From: Panicum virgatum
Taxonomy: Eukaryota > Streptophyta > Magnoliopsida > Poales > Poaceae
Reading direction: 5' to 3'
Length of the DNA: 64,000 bases
Assembly (NCBI RefSeq): GCF_016808335.1
Contig: NC_053144.1
Location: forward strand, 56,684,195-56,748,194
The position numbers were made by a program, and so were the translations under genes. Position 1 is the stretch's first letter; each line of letters starts with the position of its first letter. A model generated the notes under the pieces. That model ran no database searches and was not told where the DNA came from. It was given only the letters and a program-made list of their open reading frames with translations. Shown one piece after another: positions 47,052-60,120 of the stretch.

Positions 47052-47056
47052 GTGGA

Positions 47057-50000
47057 AAGGAGCAGGAACAGCAAATTCCATGCAGAAGGCGAAGTTCACT
47101 CCAGCTTTGTGATTGTTAAAGGTAAGACAGCTTGATGGAGCAATTTAATACGCAAGCAGAAGCAGAAAAGTAACTACACCATGCTCTTATTCTTCCGGTT
47201 AGTAATTCTTTTTGCCCGATGCTCTGATGATTAATGTGACGCATTGCAACAGCAGCGGCAGCACAAGGCCAGGCTCTAAATAATTGTGCTCCAGTATGTG
47301 CACGAAACAAAGCACAAGTCCATTTCCACATCACCAAAGCAGTTTTGTAAAGCTTGGAATATGTTCTATACTGACTTTGATATGGAACTTCTAGATTTCG
47401 ACAAAGTTGTTGGATATATTTGCTACCGCTAGACGCGGGCGACGCGGCTGGTTAGCTTCACTGCGATGATATAATATGCTCAAATCAAAGATTCTAGCAA
47501 GAAAAACAAGAAAGAGAAAGAGAAGGTTATGATACACTTTGTTGGTGTTTCACTACACGTCAACTTGGGAAATGTGCAGAACAGCCGTCTTGATGCCCAT
47601 ATAGAGGCTCTTTTGTAAAAGCTATTGTCCTACTATTAGATGTTAATCATATCAAACAAGTGGTGCTTGCTTTAAGGGACATATTCTTGAGCTGTCCTTA
47701 AGCCTGGGGATGTTCCTTTCATCTAGATTTCTTTTTGTTTCTATCAACCTTATTTCAGCATCCATAAAGCAGTGCCTAGCTAGGTATGTAGGGCCCCGAT
47801 TTGGGCTCTTTGCACCTAGTTTAATCATGATGTGAACATTTATATGTATTTTTTATGAAAAATGCACACAATCTTATCTTATTTTTACTAACTGGATGAT
47901 CCTCCCCACGCACAAAACATCTGACCTTGTTGGGATTAATCAAAACCATTACATCTAATTTGTTTTTAATTACCGCCTCTGATATTAGAAAAGTAACCCA
48001 AAAGTTCCAAATAACTATGTATAAATTATCACTAGAGGAATTAACCGAAATACTCTAATACCTATTCTTAATATCTCTGATATCTACTTCTAAAGTACTC
48101 ATATCTAACTGCTTTTCTCCAAAACATTAAATTAGCTCTCCCGCTCCTAAGTAGCTGAGTCCTAAAACCAAACTAAAAGACAGAAAAAAAATATTATATC
48201 ATGTATATATGGCCACAAAATATGAGAAAAGGCCAAGAAGAAAAATTAATATGTGCAAGACCCTGGCTTTGTAGAAAATATATAGTCAGGAAATTTAGTC
48301 ACAGATAAACATCAAGAGAAAAGTATGTGAAATCGACGGCAAAGCATATCATGATCAACTGCGAATTAGCGGTCCTGCCATCCAAGCTGCGAATGACAAT
48401 CGGGGTGGGTGTGGGGGGGGGGGCACGGAGGGGTCGTCACCCTCGGAGGGAGGGCGGGGCAGAGGACGCCCATATGCTACCGTTCGAGAAGGACTCGTAT
48501 GTAAACATCGGACGGACGGTTGAGATTTATTTATACTACTGCGACTTTGATCAGTAGTATAGGATAGTATATCTATGTAGTATAAGGGTAATATGGGAAA
48601 GATGATTATTGATATATATTCATTTATATTATTTTCTCTTTCTCTTTCTTTAGTTGTTCATTTCTTCTCCAGTCCCGTTACCCCATCACATAGAGCTCGG
48701 TGGCCCGTTCCTCCGTGATGAGCTTGACGACACCTAGGGTTTCTCGGCGATTGGTCCTTCGCTCGCCGCCATGGAGGCGACTCGTGCCACGCCGTACCCT
48801 CGCCCTTGGGAGGAGGGTGGGCAGCGGCTCGCCCCCATGGCCGACGGTCGCCGCCAAAAAGCGATCGGTTCTGGCGGCGCATCTCGCACCGGACTCAAGG
48901 CCCATGGGAAGAGGGCTCAAATGCAAAATGTCTAAAATTCTTCTTAATTTATATTCAATTACTAATGACAATGTTACCCTTGTGGATGGACAGTTAGATC
49001 TCTTCTATACTACATACTACCATGTGGTAATATTGTGCATCGTAAAAGAGCTCATTGGGACGGGTCGAACGCTTGACATGTGGTCTATGATATAACGGTA
49101 GCATCCATGGCGACAATTCATCCAAAAGTGCACTATAAAATTTCCAAAGAAACGAAACTTCTCACATCCATATTATAGTTCATTTGATGACACACTTTGT
49201 CATTCAGTTATGGTTTGAACTCGTTCGAGTTCAATACATACAAAAATGAGAAATTTCGGGCAGGGCATATTCATTTCACCCAATGTTCGTATGAATTAAT
49301 AACCTAAAAAGTGTTCGTACCTAAACTTTTGTGACAAAGTATACGAAACGTGAACTGTGGATGCGCCCCTGCTTTGGGTTGAATTTTCGCTGTTTTTAAT
49401 CAATTGCCCCGTCTTCACTTCACTAGAGAGTTGCTCCCGTATCATAACACCTCCATGTCAGCCTAACTACTTTGTCTTGATCAGCCGCCTCCAGTATCGA
49501 AACACGTAAAGTACTTGGCCGAAACTACCTGAAACAAGTTATTATACTGATAGCTTTTGCGCCCTGAGCCCTTTGAAGCCTACAAATACTGACCCACATC
49601 TAGTGCTCCCCTGATCGTACATCAACACGCTTATGCCTTCGCTTTTCCACCCACACATCACACACTAAACCTATGTGTCTCCCACTCGGCCATTAGCGTC
49701 TTTCTGCACTAGAATATTTGCAAACGGCGATAGAAAGCCATGCAACCGTCCTTATTTTACTCGTCGCCGACGTGATCGTGTCTGATTTATACGAGGCCAC
49801 GATCGATGATCGTCCATTGTTGTATTTTTTTTGTTCGCGCGTGGTGGTGCGCCTTTTTGCGAGTACCTGGATTCGAAAACGTGCATCGCGATTGATATGA
49901 AAGGCTAAATTTGTTTATTTTTTTTCTTTGATACGGTGGTAGGAGTACTTTAGTGATGGCTTCCCCTGTCCTATTCTATCGCCATTGCCCCTCTTTGAGG

Positions 50001-50567
50001 GGCGCTTTGGGGACAAGAACTGCCTCCATGTCGATGGAGCAAGACTGCAAGAGCTAGCTAGGTTGTGCAAAAGACAGGCCGCCATACATAAGACTACACA
50101 CGTACTCCTTAGTTTTCGGCAGCAAAAGGTTCAGAGCAGTGAACATTAATTATTAATCGAATAATGTATGCATTTGTCACGCTTTGACAATCATATATGC
50201 ACGCGTTACTCCGTGAAAGTTGCCAATATTTGGTACCAATTTTGCGAATGCTGGATCCTTCGGTAGTTCGTTTTTTTTCAATGAATGGAGATTTAGCTTG
50301 ATGAATAAAACAACTCCTCCTTCCTTACATATAAAATCAAATTCTAAGAGACACAAATTCCAAAGCACCAGTCACCCAGCTCCTACACACATCTTTGCGA
50401 CCTCTGCCCCCGGTTGGCTGCCATATTCAGTTTGGAGTAAACTACACCGGTAATGTGAGGGTGTATAACATAGGTTCATCAATTCCAAAACTATATTTTT
50501 GGGTCCATAAACTTTTTAAATTGTTTGTCACAGATCTATATATATATCCACATATGCACACATAACG
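47057..50567. other. Intergenic DNA right of the Sirevirus
   Basis: AT-rich over most of its length, with a G-run at 48412-48422 and a GC-rich patch at 48700-48920. No protein domain, RNA gene or element boundary was supported. Confidence 0.45.
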
Positions 50568-50582
50568 CAGATATGACATGTT

Positions 50583-51170
50583 TTTTTTTCGGGACCGTGT
50601 CTGAGCACGTTTTTCATTAAGAAGAAGAGAAGCAAATTACAACCTACAAGTTGGTTTCGGAGAAAGGAAACCAACATAAACCACAGTTATACACGATTAC
50701 ACGATAGTTAATGTGCGACCTGGGCTTCTACCTAGAGCCGACACCACAGGTTCAAGCCAACGGAAACCTAGAAGAAACCATGCTACAATCTCCTCGACCA
50801 CCCACTCTAGCAGTTCTAAAACTGATCTTACAATGCGATCAAAAGTTCTATTATTTCTTTCCTTCCACAACATCCAAGAAACCAGGATTACCACCGAGTC
50901 GAAGCACTGCCGGTTATCTTTATGAATACTTTTTCTACAACATCCAAGAAACCAGGATTACCACCGAGTCGAAGCACTGCCGGTTATCTTTATGAATACT
51001 TTTTCTAGCAATGGTCCACCAAGCGACCATCCCAAGCTCGTGAGCAGAAGGAGAAACAGACTCCCAACCCAACTTGCGGAGTAAGTTGAACCAGAGCTCC
51101 CTAGAAAATGGGCATTTAATTAGCGAGTGATCGATGGTCTCTTGTGATTGTTCGCAGAGGGCGCAAGAAT
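50583..51170 (-). mobile_element. LINE tail (zf-RVT part), 5'-truncated, with target duplication
   Basis: CAGATATGACATGTT occurs at 50568-50582 and 51171-51185, a 15-bp target duplication. The insert ends in a poly(T) on the plus strand (50583-50589), the A-tail of a minus-strand element. Coding remains include CALCEQSQETIDHSL, CPFSRELWFNLL and LVSWMLWKERNNRTF, the zf-RVT C-terminus of L1-type LINEs. A 70-bp duplication splits the frame. Confidence 0.87.
50867..51006. repeat. Perfect 70-bp tandem duplication inside the LINE tail
   Basis: Units 50867-50936 and 50937-51006 are identical as far as I can read. The duplication repeats part of the zf-RVT coding region and shifts the frame (70 is not a multiple of three). 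Confidence 0.92.
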
Positions 51171-51216
51171 CAGATATGACATGTTGATTGTTCCCAAGGT
51201 TGGCAACGTGAATTAT

Positions 51217-52285
51217 TGTCGTGGTGTGCAAACCCACAGCCGGGTGGCGTAATGCACCCGTCTAAGCCCAGAGGGTGAGTACTCGGGGGTTAGCTAGGAC
51301 TAGTTTGATCTCGCTGAAAGAACACAAAGAACACAGCAGGTTTAGAGTGGTTCGAGCCGCCGGAGCGTAATACCCTACGTCCACTGTGTGTTATATTCCC
51401 TTAGTCTCCAGAGAGTCTGAAGAGTGTTTTGAGTGCTTGAGAGCCTGAGAGCTTGTCGTGTGCAGCGAGTGCCTCCCTTTTATATCTCAAGGGAGACGCG
51501 TACATGGCTGTTGGGTCCCCGACAGGTGGGCCCAATCGATGTAGTATAAAGTAATGTACTGTTCATACATTATGGCGTTGCAGGTGAAGGAGATCTCTTT
51601 CCTGGATTTCCTTGCTCTGCCCACGGGAATCCTCCGTCCAGCATACTCATGCCCTGTCTTGTCGAAATGGCACCAGGGTGTAGCTTGCGGTGTTGCCTGC
51701 AGCGTAGCTGAACGGGCCGTGTAGCTTGCGGCGTAGGCGGTATGATGGAAAAGTGTCGTGCCGTCGTATCCAATTAATGAGGCAGACGGGCTCTGCGCGG
51801 ATGCGGCGCAGGGGGCTGCACTGTGTACCTCTGTAATACGCGGTCTACAGTGAGACCTGACAAAGGCTGCTCCGCGTGCCGCGGCGGCAGAGCACGCCTC
51901 AACCACCCGCATTGAATGCGGTGGGTGGGCGAGTCTTCCAGCGGAAGACCCGCGCCCGCGCCTGTGGGACACGTGGCGCCTCCGGACCCCCGGCGGTATG
52001 TTGGTTCTACACGCGTAGGAGGCCGGATGGACGCGGGAGGTCCCGGACCCCTATGGGGGGTCCGCGGCCTCAGCTGTTGGCTCGGAACTTCCCCTCCTCA
52101 GGGACACGTGGCGTCACCGGACCCGTCCCAGAGTGGGGAGCGGGTCCGGGGCAGTTGGCCCGGTGAGGAAGGAGTCTGACCCGTGGGGCCTGGCTGCTCT
52201 GCCCCTCATCGCGTAGTTACGGATGACTACGCGAGTCCTGCCTTGCTACGGTAAGAGTGGGTATCCCTACTATAGGGCACCGACA
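51217..52285 (-). mobile_element. Solo LTR, 1069 bp
   Basis: On the minus strand it starts TGTCGGTGCCC. Both ends carry TG..CA termini (TGTCG at the left on the plus strand, CGACA at the right). ATTAT flanks it at 51212-51216 and 52286-52290. It contains TATA-like and AATAAA-poor promoter-type sequence but no primer-binding site, polypurine tract or open frame of note, so it is an LTR left after recombination. Confidence 0.85.
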
Positions 52286-52290
52286 ATTAT

Positions 52291-53678
52291 GATGATAATT
52301 GACACATTTGCCCTTAGTTTTCTTCTGCTCCACCATGCCATCTTCCTCCTCTGGTCTTCCTCTTAGCTGGCGGGTTGCTTGTCGATCCCGCCACTTGTTG
52401 GGGCTGCCCGGTCGGTTTCGAGACGAGAGAAGAGAGATATAAATGAGACGAGAGACTTACAGTCAGCATGCTATGTTAGCATTACATGCACATGTGGATA
52501 TTGACTTGTAGTGAACAACAAAATAAGATGGTAGACCAAAAAATGTACTTTCAGAGCTGATGGATTTAAATGTCAAGCCTTTACAGGTTTAGAAATTGCC
52601 GGTGCATTTTAGTCTTCGGTCTGTTTCAGCGGGACAGGAGAGAGAACCGAGAAGCACTTGTCGAGACAAAGATAGGGAACTTAGGCACGGAGATAATCAT
52701 CCCAGGTGTGATTTATTAAGTTTAGCTGACCACTAACGCATGCATCATGATTAGCTAGCTGACGCATTCTCCTCCTCCCACACGCAGGCTTTGCACGTGA
52801 CCTTACATACAGATATAACGAACGTTTCACCGTCGCTGTGCACAGCATGTGGACGGCCGGTCTCCGCCTCGTAGTACTACTGCCTGTACTGCGTACTTAT
52901 CCTCGTCAGGTCGTCGAAACCCACCCATCCATCGTACCATCTCTGCGCGTCCTCTCCTAGGACGAACAATGACCGGCCATCATACATCAGCTAAACGTGC
53001 CGCGCCGGGATTGAACGGGAACGAACGATGACCGCCGCCGCGCGCCGGCGGCGGGTTTCCAGACGCTGCAGCCAAAAGAGAGCTCAAAACCACGTACCCC
53101 ACCGCGCCCTCTGCTTCGCGCGCGCGCTGGGCCGGGGCGGGTTCCGTGCATAGCGGCGGTGGGGACGCTGGTGGTGTCACGTCCCGGCTCAGGGCTGGTG
53201 GATGGAGTTTTTCTTTCCTACGCCTACGCCCGGACCGCGGTGCACGTAGGGCATTGGGCCGGAACGACTAATAAGCTGATCTAGAGAGGATACTGTAGCT
53301 TAATTTGCGCATATGCGATCAGTGAGGATTACTAACGGTATTTTGATATTAGGAGCGTGAGATTAAAAATATCGAAAATGCAATTTGTGAAATACCACTC
53401 TTCACGTAAGTCAATGCCGTATACCTAAATCAAAATGGTAACCTTTGACTAGTAAAGAGCACATGGGTATATAAATATATTAGTTTTAGCAAATAAATTG
53501 ACCTTACATTTTCTTAGAGATTTTCTAAATACTTCTGCGTTCGTGTACTCTAAATTAAATTGTTGGTCACGAACGCCGAGTCTACAATTTGAATCATAAT
53601 GGAGCTAGCAATCTATGGACTAACAACTTCAACCTTCTTTACAAAAATAATAGAAAAAGACTTATAAACGGAGGATGA
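52291..53678. other. Intergenic DNA, nothing recognised
   Basis: Includes a GC-rich patch at 52970-53200. No gene or element boundary was supported. Confidence 0.45.
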
Positions 53679-53815
53679 CCAACCTCTTGTTCGGCTAGGC
53701 TGCAACCGCTGGCTGGGCTGGCTGGATGTTGTATGAACTGATTGCTTGGCTTTACCAGCAAGCTCCCACAGCCAATTCGGCCCAGCCAATTCTGGGCAGC
53801 CGAACAGGAGGTTGG
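53679..53815. mobile_element. Short foldback element
   Basis: CCAACCTCTTGTTCGGCT at the left pairs with AGCCGAACAGGAGGTTGG at the right (one mismatch). The interior is rich in CTGGCTGG and CCAGC. The ends resemble hAT-type MITEs, but no 8-bp duplication was found. Confidence 0.55.
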
Positions 53816-53819
53816 TTAG

Positions 53820-54010
53820 ATTCGTCGTGGTGGAGCCTACTTACTCTGGTTTGAGTCTCGATTCGTATTTTGCTGAATTTATTCTAGAAATTTTCAAAAG
53901 ATTCATTATGTTTTACTTATAGGAGTAGGTGGCGGTCGGAATATCAAAGAGGAGATCGCCACAGGGAGCGGATAGAACTCCGCGTTGGTATGTCATCGAT
54001 GTATAACTTT
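53820..54010 (+). mobile_element. Degenerate SINE copy
   Basis: Contains GTGGTGGAGCCTAC, box B-like GGTTTGAGTCTCG, GCTGAATTTATTCTAGAA and GTAGGTGGCGGTCG, in the same order as the SINE at 18619-18908 read forward. The 3' part is lost or unrecognisable. Confidence 0.5.
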
Positions 54011-56049
54011 AGCGAGACTCTAGCATGTCCGGGTGGGAGGGAGCTACTACTGCGTTGATGGAAGAAGATCACGAACCTCAACCATCCGATCCTGATCGAA
54101 CTCTCAATGAATAAGGAACGAAAAACTCGAGTGATATTTTTTTTAAAAAAAAAGAGAAAAAGACCTAGAGAACGGTTATTATAAAAAACAAATTAAACTG
54201 CAAAATGCGCAAGATTCAGTGTACTCATCAATGGTCACGGGATGTTGTATGCATCTGCGGTTGGGCTCACAAGAGGACAGCGATCGACATGCATCTCTGG
54301 CAAAAAAAAAAAAGGTACACCGCACCGAGCTGCAGGTACGTGGCCTCGGCCCTCAGCCGCAGTCGAGGGTCAACGGGCACGCCCGTCCAACTCAGCTAAC
54401 GCTTTGACCTCCATCTGCTCGACGCTACCCAACAAGCACACAGCTCCGCAAACACGAAACGAAACCCGGCCAAGCTGGCCACGGCGAGTCGAACCAAACC
54501 CGTGGACTCCCCTCTGACTGACGCATCCCCGTTTGTTTTGTTTAAACGCCAATTTAACAACCCGAATTCAGATCACGCACAAAATCCAAATCCAGAGCAG
54601 CAATACAAAACTGCTGCGCCCGGCGAACCTGAGCTAGCAGCCTCGACGAATCCAAATACTTAATCCAGATCAGCGATTCAATAATGCCGCAGCCGCAGCC
54701 GCAGCCGCAGCCTGTCACCCGAGCTGAACTGAAGCATCAGGTCGAGTACCAAGCTGCAGAGATATCATATCGGGGGAGGAAGAGGAAATGAATACAGAAT
54801 ACTCCGCCCGGCATGTGTTGAAAACCGGGCGCATAAGAATCCAGCCGAAGTGGCCGAGATTTTCAACCCCCGGCGTGGAACCCGACCGCACCGCCGGCCC
54901 CGGCCTCTGCGACCAAATCTTTTTTTTTTCGGGCTTACTATACAAGCGTCAACTTGCATCGGCGGATTTAAATTAAACTATTTCACACAGCGCATTCAGC
55001 AGAGGACTTTGCAGCGCTGTTTCAACTCGATCCCTCACTTGGGAGTTGACTCGTGCGAATGTCCGTCTGAAAATAATTAGACGGGGCGACTCCGGCCAAT
55101 TAATAATGCCCCACACTTGCACAGTGGGAGACGACCCAGGGATCATCATTCAGTCTCCTCCCCTTTGAAAAATTTGAGCAAATCGTCTTCTCTTTTTTTT
55201 CCAGAAAAAGAAAAAGAAATGGCAAATCGTGGATTCGTGTTCGTGTTTGGTGTTCGTACACCGCGACAAGATTGGTAGTTCGATCGTTGTGTCGTTTCGT
55301 GCCGGGCAGGGGGGAGGGCAGATAGATGGATAGATCCATAGAAAGCTAAGCTAAGCTAGCTGCCTGCACGCACGCACGCCGGTGAGGTGGACCGACCGCG
55401 CGGCGACCGGCGGTGCCGGGCCGGGGCCAAAATCCGAGCAGAAATGTCAAGCCTCGCTCGGCTCCGTCGGCGCTGTTGCTGCCGCTCCGTAGACCATGCA
55501 TGCTGTACCTGTACACGCTCGGGGTTCCGTAGACAACTGCACACGGGGGCGTACCTGTACCTGTCACGTATTGCTGCACGGGGTAGATTCACACGGCGGC
55601 GCGGAGACCGGAGGCCCTGCCGCCAGGTGTGCGGATTGGACAGTGTGCGTGGACATTGGCATGCGGTGATGCGGATGGGAGAGAGGGGGTAGCGGATCGC
55701 TGTCCCGGCGGTCGAGGAAACAGCTAATCTCTGGCGTACGTGGATCTCTTCAGAGCGTCTGTTGGGGATCTTTTTTTTTTTTGGTTTTGTTGTGATTCAT
55801 TTGACCGAGGGGGGCTGAGAACTCAAAACTGGCGGTGGTTTTGAAATGAACAAGTACCGAACATTTCCGGGACAAATTGAATTAGGGGATTTTTTTTTGT
55901 ATAAGTGCATTTTCGAGCGAGCTGTAATTCTTGGGCCACACCGGTGTTATTTGCTACTCTCATCCCAACCTGCTCTTCGTGCTAAGTAGCCATGCTTCGA
56001 GAAATCATCCACGCATTCTTATTAGTTTAAAATTTTGTGTTCTTCTTTC
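54011..56049. other. Intergenic DNA
   Basis: Holds a (GCCGCA)n run at about 54686-54712 and several A or T runs. No gene was recognised. Confidence 0.45.
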
Positions 56050-56097
56050 AGAACAACTTGTATTTTTTTAAAAAAAAAACTAGAACAACTTGTATTT
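56050..56097. repeat. Micro-insertion: 16 bp T/A insert between 16 bp direct repeats
   Basis: AGAACAACTTGTATTT occurs identically at 56050-56065 and 56082-56097. The insert is TTTTAAAAAAAAAACT. Confidence 0.68.
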
Positions 56098-56637
56098 GTC
56101 ATGTTTCCTTTTCAACTATTGCGTCCTCCTCATAAGAGTAGGTCGGCTGGCACAATTTTTAGCTTTCGACGCAAAACCAGAAGAGCCTATCTGAACCAAT
56201 AATTATAATTTGGAAGTTACAAAATTTCGTTACATTAAGTGTAAAAAACACACACAAAAAAAGACCACTACCGGAACTGTATAATCGTGCTAGGGGCATA
56301 TCCTACCCTCATCGCCATCCAAGCCGCGCCAGCATTTGTGCTGAATTCGGCTTGGTTTTCCATGTGCTCAAATCAAAACCCACCGATCCCCACCTGAGTA
56401 CCTGATGTGCTGCACCGAGAGAGCTGCCCTTTACTTGCATCCACACTAGCTGAGTATAGCTGGCATGTATTTTCTACTCTCGAATCAGTAGCCCTCTGCT
56501 TCTTTTCAAGCCAGGTCCACCGTCCACATCGCGCGCGGCGAGCGCGTGCCCGGCGAGCTCTTCTTCCCCTCGGTGGTGCGGTGCGAGTGCGAGTGAGCTA
56601 GGCGGGGGCCAGGGAGCAATGGAGTCAACCGGTCAAA

Positions 56638-56659
56638 CCCCCCCCCCCCCCCCCCCCCC
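56638..56659. repeat. Homopolymer C tract, 22 bases
   Basis: An uninterrupted C run followed by T and five C, about 510 bases before the MYB start codon. Its length may be inexact for technical reasons. Confidence 0.85.
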
Positions 56660-56904
56660 TCCCCCAACCCGTGTACGCCAGCCGATCCATTGATTAGCAG
56701 CTACTCCGAGCAATTAACCCACCACGCCTCCCAATAGGAGAATGTCTTAATCCCCCTGATTAACCCCAGCACCCCCTAAACTTTTGGCTTTAAAAGGGAA
56801 AGAAATCAACTAATCTCCCTGGTTGCGGCGTGCTCCCCCACATGCCTCTTTCCTTCCCAAGTCCACCCAGCAGCCTACCTCCCCTCCTCCTGGCCGGCTC
56901 CGTC

Positions 56905-56912
56905 TATATAAG
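56905..56912 (+). promoter_or_regulatory. TATA box of the MYB gene
   Basis: TATATAAG preceded by a GC-rich stretch and followed by CT-rich leader DNA. It lies 255 bases before the ATG, giving a 5' UTR of about 225 bases with no upstream ATG that I can see. Confidence 0.75.
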
Positions 56913-57166
56913 CCCCGCCCCCCTCCTCTCCCGCCCACTTCATCACCGCACTCTTCTTCTTCCTTGTCCCGCCTTCTCCATCCTCTCCCAGCAGCAGCTG
57001 CTGACACCTCTTCGAACTCCAATCCTGCTCCCACACACTGCTGTTCCAGCTAGCTCGCACGCGAGATAGAGCCGCGGCGATATCCCTCTGTTCTCCGGTT
57101 TTGATCGATCGACGATCGATTATCAGCTGTAGGATCAGGAGGGGTGAGAGAGGGAGAGAGAATCTG

Positions 57167-58618
57167 ATGGATATGGCGCACGAGAGAGACGCGAGCAGCG
57201 AGGAGGAGGTGATGGCCGGCGAGCTCCGGCGCGGGCCGTGGACGGTGGAGGAGGACCTGCTGCTGGTCAACTACGTCGCCTCGCACGGCGAGGGCCGCTG
57301 GAATTCGCTCGCCCGATCAGCAGGTGGGATACATGCTCCATGTAGGATCCAGTTCTGGATCGATTACTTGTCAGAACTGCATCGCCAATTAGTACATCAG
57401 GCACAATTCATGGGTTCCATTCTATCCACATCACCCACCGATCATCCAGATGCTTGCCTCCTATCCTCTCTGCGTTGCCGTACAGACCTCGGCTTGACAA
57501 AGATGTGACTTTGCATCTCCTACATGCTAATATGGAAACAGATAGCTGCCTAGCTATGAGCCTAGCAGCCATCCAGCCTACAGTGAGCGAGATAGGGAGA
57601 GAATTTTTAGTGGTTAGCATCATTCCCGGCCATAGGGATATTTTACATAGTACTCCCTTCCATTACATCACGCATCTTGTCATCACATACCCCCATGCCC
57701 GTCGTCTCATCTGCATATAACTAATTACCCCGGCCGGGGCAGCAATGGCGTGACGCGACGCGTGGATTAATCTTGGTGTGTTCCTGTCATGCAGGGCTGA
57801 AGCGCACCGGCAAGAGCTGCCGCCTCCGGTGGCTCAACTACCTTCGCCCCGACCTTCGGCGCGGCAACATCACGCCGCAGGAGCAGCTGCTCATCCTCGA
57901 GCTGCACTCGCGCTGGGGCAACCGCTGGTCCAAGATCGCGCAGCACCTCCCCGGCCGCACCGACAACGAGATCAAGAACTACTGGCGCACGCGCGTGCAG
58001 AAGCACGCCAAGCAGCTCAAGTGCGACGTCAACAGCCAGCAGTTCAAGGACGTGATGCGCTACCTCTGGATGCCCCGCCTCGTCGAGCGCATCCAGGCCG
58101 CCGCGGCCGGCGCCGCCGGGGCGGCGGGGCAGGTGCAGGCCGGCGCCGCCGACACGCCGCCGCTGTCCTCGTCGTGGCAGCACGGCGCCGACGACGGCCT
58201 CTACGCGTCGCCCGAGCTGCCCGCCGACGCCTGCTGGTCCGCAGAGTACTACGGCACGGCCGCCGGCGATCACCAGCTGCTGAACAACCCCGCCGTCCCG
58301 GAGCTGTCGAGCACCACGGCCGGCTCGTCCTCTCCGTCCTCGGACTCCGGCGCGGGGGCGCAGCCCTGGCTCGCGCCCGTGGGTGGAGCGGAGTGGTTCA
58401 CCACCGCCTGCGACGCCTCCAGCGCCGCCGTCGCCATGCACGACGCCGTCCTGGCCGGGCAGCAGCAGCAGCAGCAGCCGTGCCTGCTCGGGGAGACGTG
58501 GACGTCCTCCGAGCTCCCGGAGCTCGGCGTCGCGGACTTCGAGATCGGCAGCTTCGACGTGGAGAGCATCTGGAGCATGGACGACAACTTGTGGTACACG
58601 CAGAGGCAGGGCGTGTGA
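57167..58618 (+). CDS. R2R3-MYB transcription factor, subgroup-20 type (two exons)
   Basis: A nuclear DNA-binding regulator. Exons 57167-57323 and 57795-58618 join in phase 1 inside the R2 repeat (GT-AG intron), giving 326 residues. R2 tryptophans are at residues 25, 45 and 65. R3 has isoleucine 78 in place of the first tryptophan, then W97 and W116, the usual plant pattern. After the repeats comes [20 protein letters not shown] and a [10 protein letters not shown] motif, characteristic of subgroup 20 (Arabidopsis MYB2, 62, 78, 108, 112 and 116; rice JAMYB). The rest is Ala/Ser-rich with a Gln run and an acidic C-terminus that may activate transcription. Members act in abiotic stress, jasmonate response and senescence. 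The exact orthologue is not fixed by this sequence. Confidence 0.95.
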
Positions 58619-60120
58619 ACTGAAGCCAGCACGGCGGCATGGAGCTCCGATCCACACGGCATCGGCGGTGGACACATGCGCCTGCGCGTTGGATACAATC
58701 AGCCGCCGGGGACGCCCAGCGCAGAGCAGAGGTATAACTGAGAAACGGATTAGAAGGAGGGAGATTATTTGGAGGATTAGAAGAAGACGACGACGACGAC
58801 GACTAATCTTTGTTGGCGCAAGATGCAATTCTTGGCCCCTTTCCTCCGAGACTATTCCACTCCAGTTCTACCCCGTTTCTTATTAATTTTACCTTCTTGT
58901 TTAATCCCCTAGAGGCTAGGGTATCTACGGAAAAAAAAAGAGAAAACCGTAGCTGTTGTTGTAGTGTAAGTGTTAAGTGTTTGTACGTGGCCCGTCTAAT
59001 TCTTTTTGAGTAAATACATATCATATATGAAACTGAAGTTACTGAACTATCTGAACTGATCTTACTACCGAACTCCTTTTGGGGGAATGATGTTACTGCA
59101 CTGGGCTGATACTAGAATTGTAGAGCTTCTAGAAGCGGTAACAAAAGCAGAAAAGAAAAAGGAAGCTCCGACGACGTCAAGTCGAAGTCGTCTACAAGTA
59201 CCACTCGAAGGTCCAGCATACGTACGCCCCGGCCAAATTCTCGCCGCTAATTGTGATCCTCATGCCCCGCCTGCTGCCTCTCAGAGTCTCGGTGGCGATC
59301 GATGAATTCCCTTTTTTTCCCCTTTCTGTTTCTGTTGACGTGGTTGGTTTAGTTATCATCATGATGATTATACCGACGGCGACGGCGACTGACGATCCCA
59401 TTCAATTTGTTTATGCCGACATGGGTGTGCGTTTATTTACGCCTGGGATTATGATCGATGATCAGGGCGGATCTTTTTTTTTTACGTGGAGTCTTTCCCA
59501 GCCGTCGCGTCAGCGCCAACAGTACCCGGATCGATCGACATGGGCAGCAGGCCCGCGCGGCATTACACATGTTGCTCCCGCAACTGGCCTGCTGGCCAGC
59601 ACGGGAAGATGAGGGCGCAGTCGCGGAGCACACACTGGCAAAGTATTAATTAGCAAGCAGCGAAGCAGATTAGCAGAGGAAAAAGGGGCGACGAGTTTGA
59701 AGTGGATGCCCAGGAGATATGCTTTAAAATCGGAGCTCTAGCGACCTGGGGCACGCGCATGTCTGAATTCTGATCGGCGACGAGGCAACCGCGTGACTGC
59801 AGTGGCAACAACGAACAAACGCTGCTGCTTTGCATGGAGATGCAGCTGCGGCGCGGGCCCCCGGCCCCGCTCCTCGTCGGATGATCGAATGATGGATTGG
59901 AAAAGCGCGCAGGTGAAAAGAGCCGGGCCGCCGGGCATCAGGGCATGCATACTGCTTCGGCTGCGATATCTCTTTCAGAGTTAGGGCCGGCGGCCAGGGT
60001 CCAGCAGCGAAGTGGCGGCCACGTTTTTCTACTTCCCGGGGGCCTTATTTTCACACCGTATGATTTTGATTTCCCCCTCCTTTTTCCGAGGGCGCAAAAA
60101 AGGGGAAAAAAAACGTCATA
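58619..60120. other. MYB 3' UTR, then intergenic DNA
   Basis: A (GAC)6 run at 58786-58803 lies in the probable 3' UTR. Beyond about 59050 there is no recognised feature. Several T or A runs occur. Confidence 0.45.

Noticed and set aside
57778..58828. Other frames of 280-350 codons overlapping the MYB second exon
   Set aside because: They are shadows of the GC-rich MYB exon. Only the frame with the R3 repeat and the QKHAKQL motif is supported.
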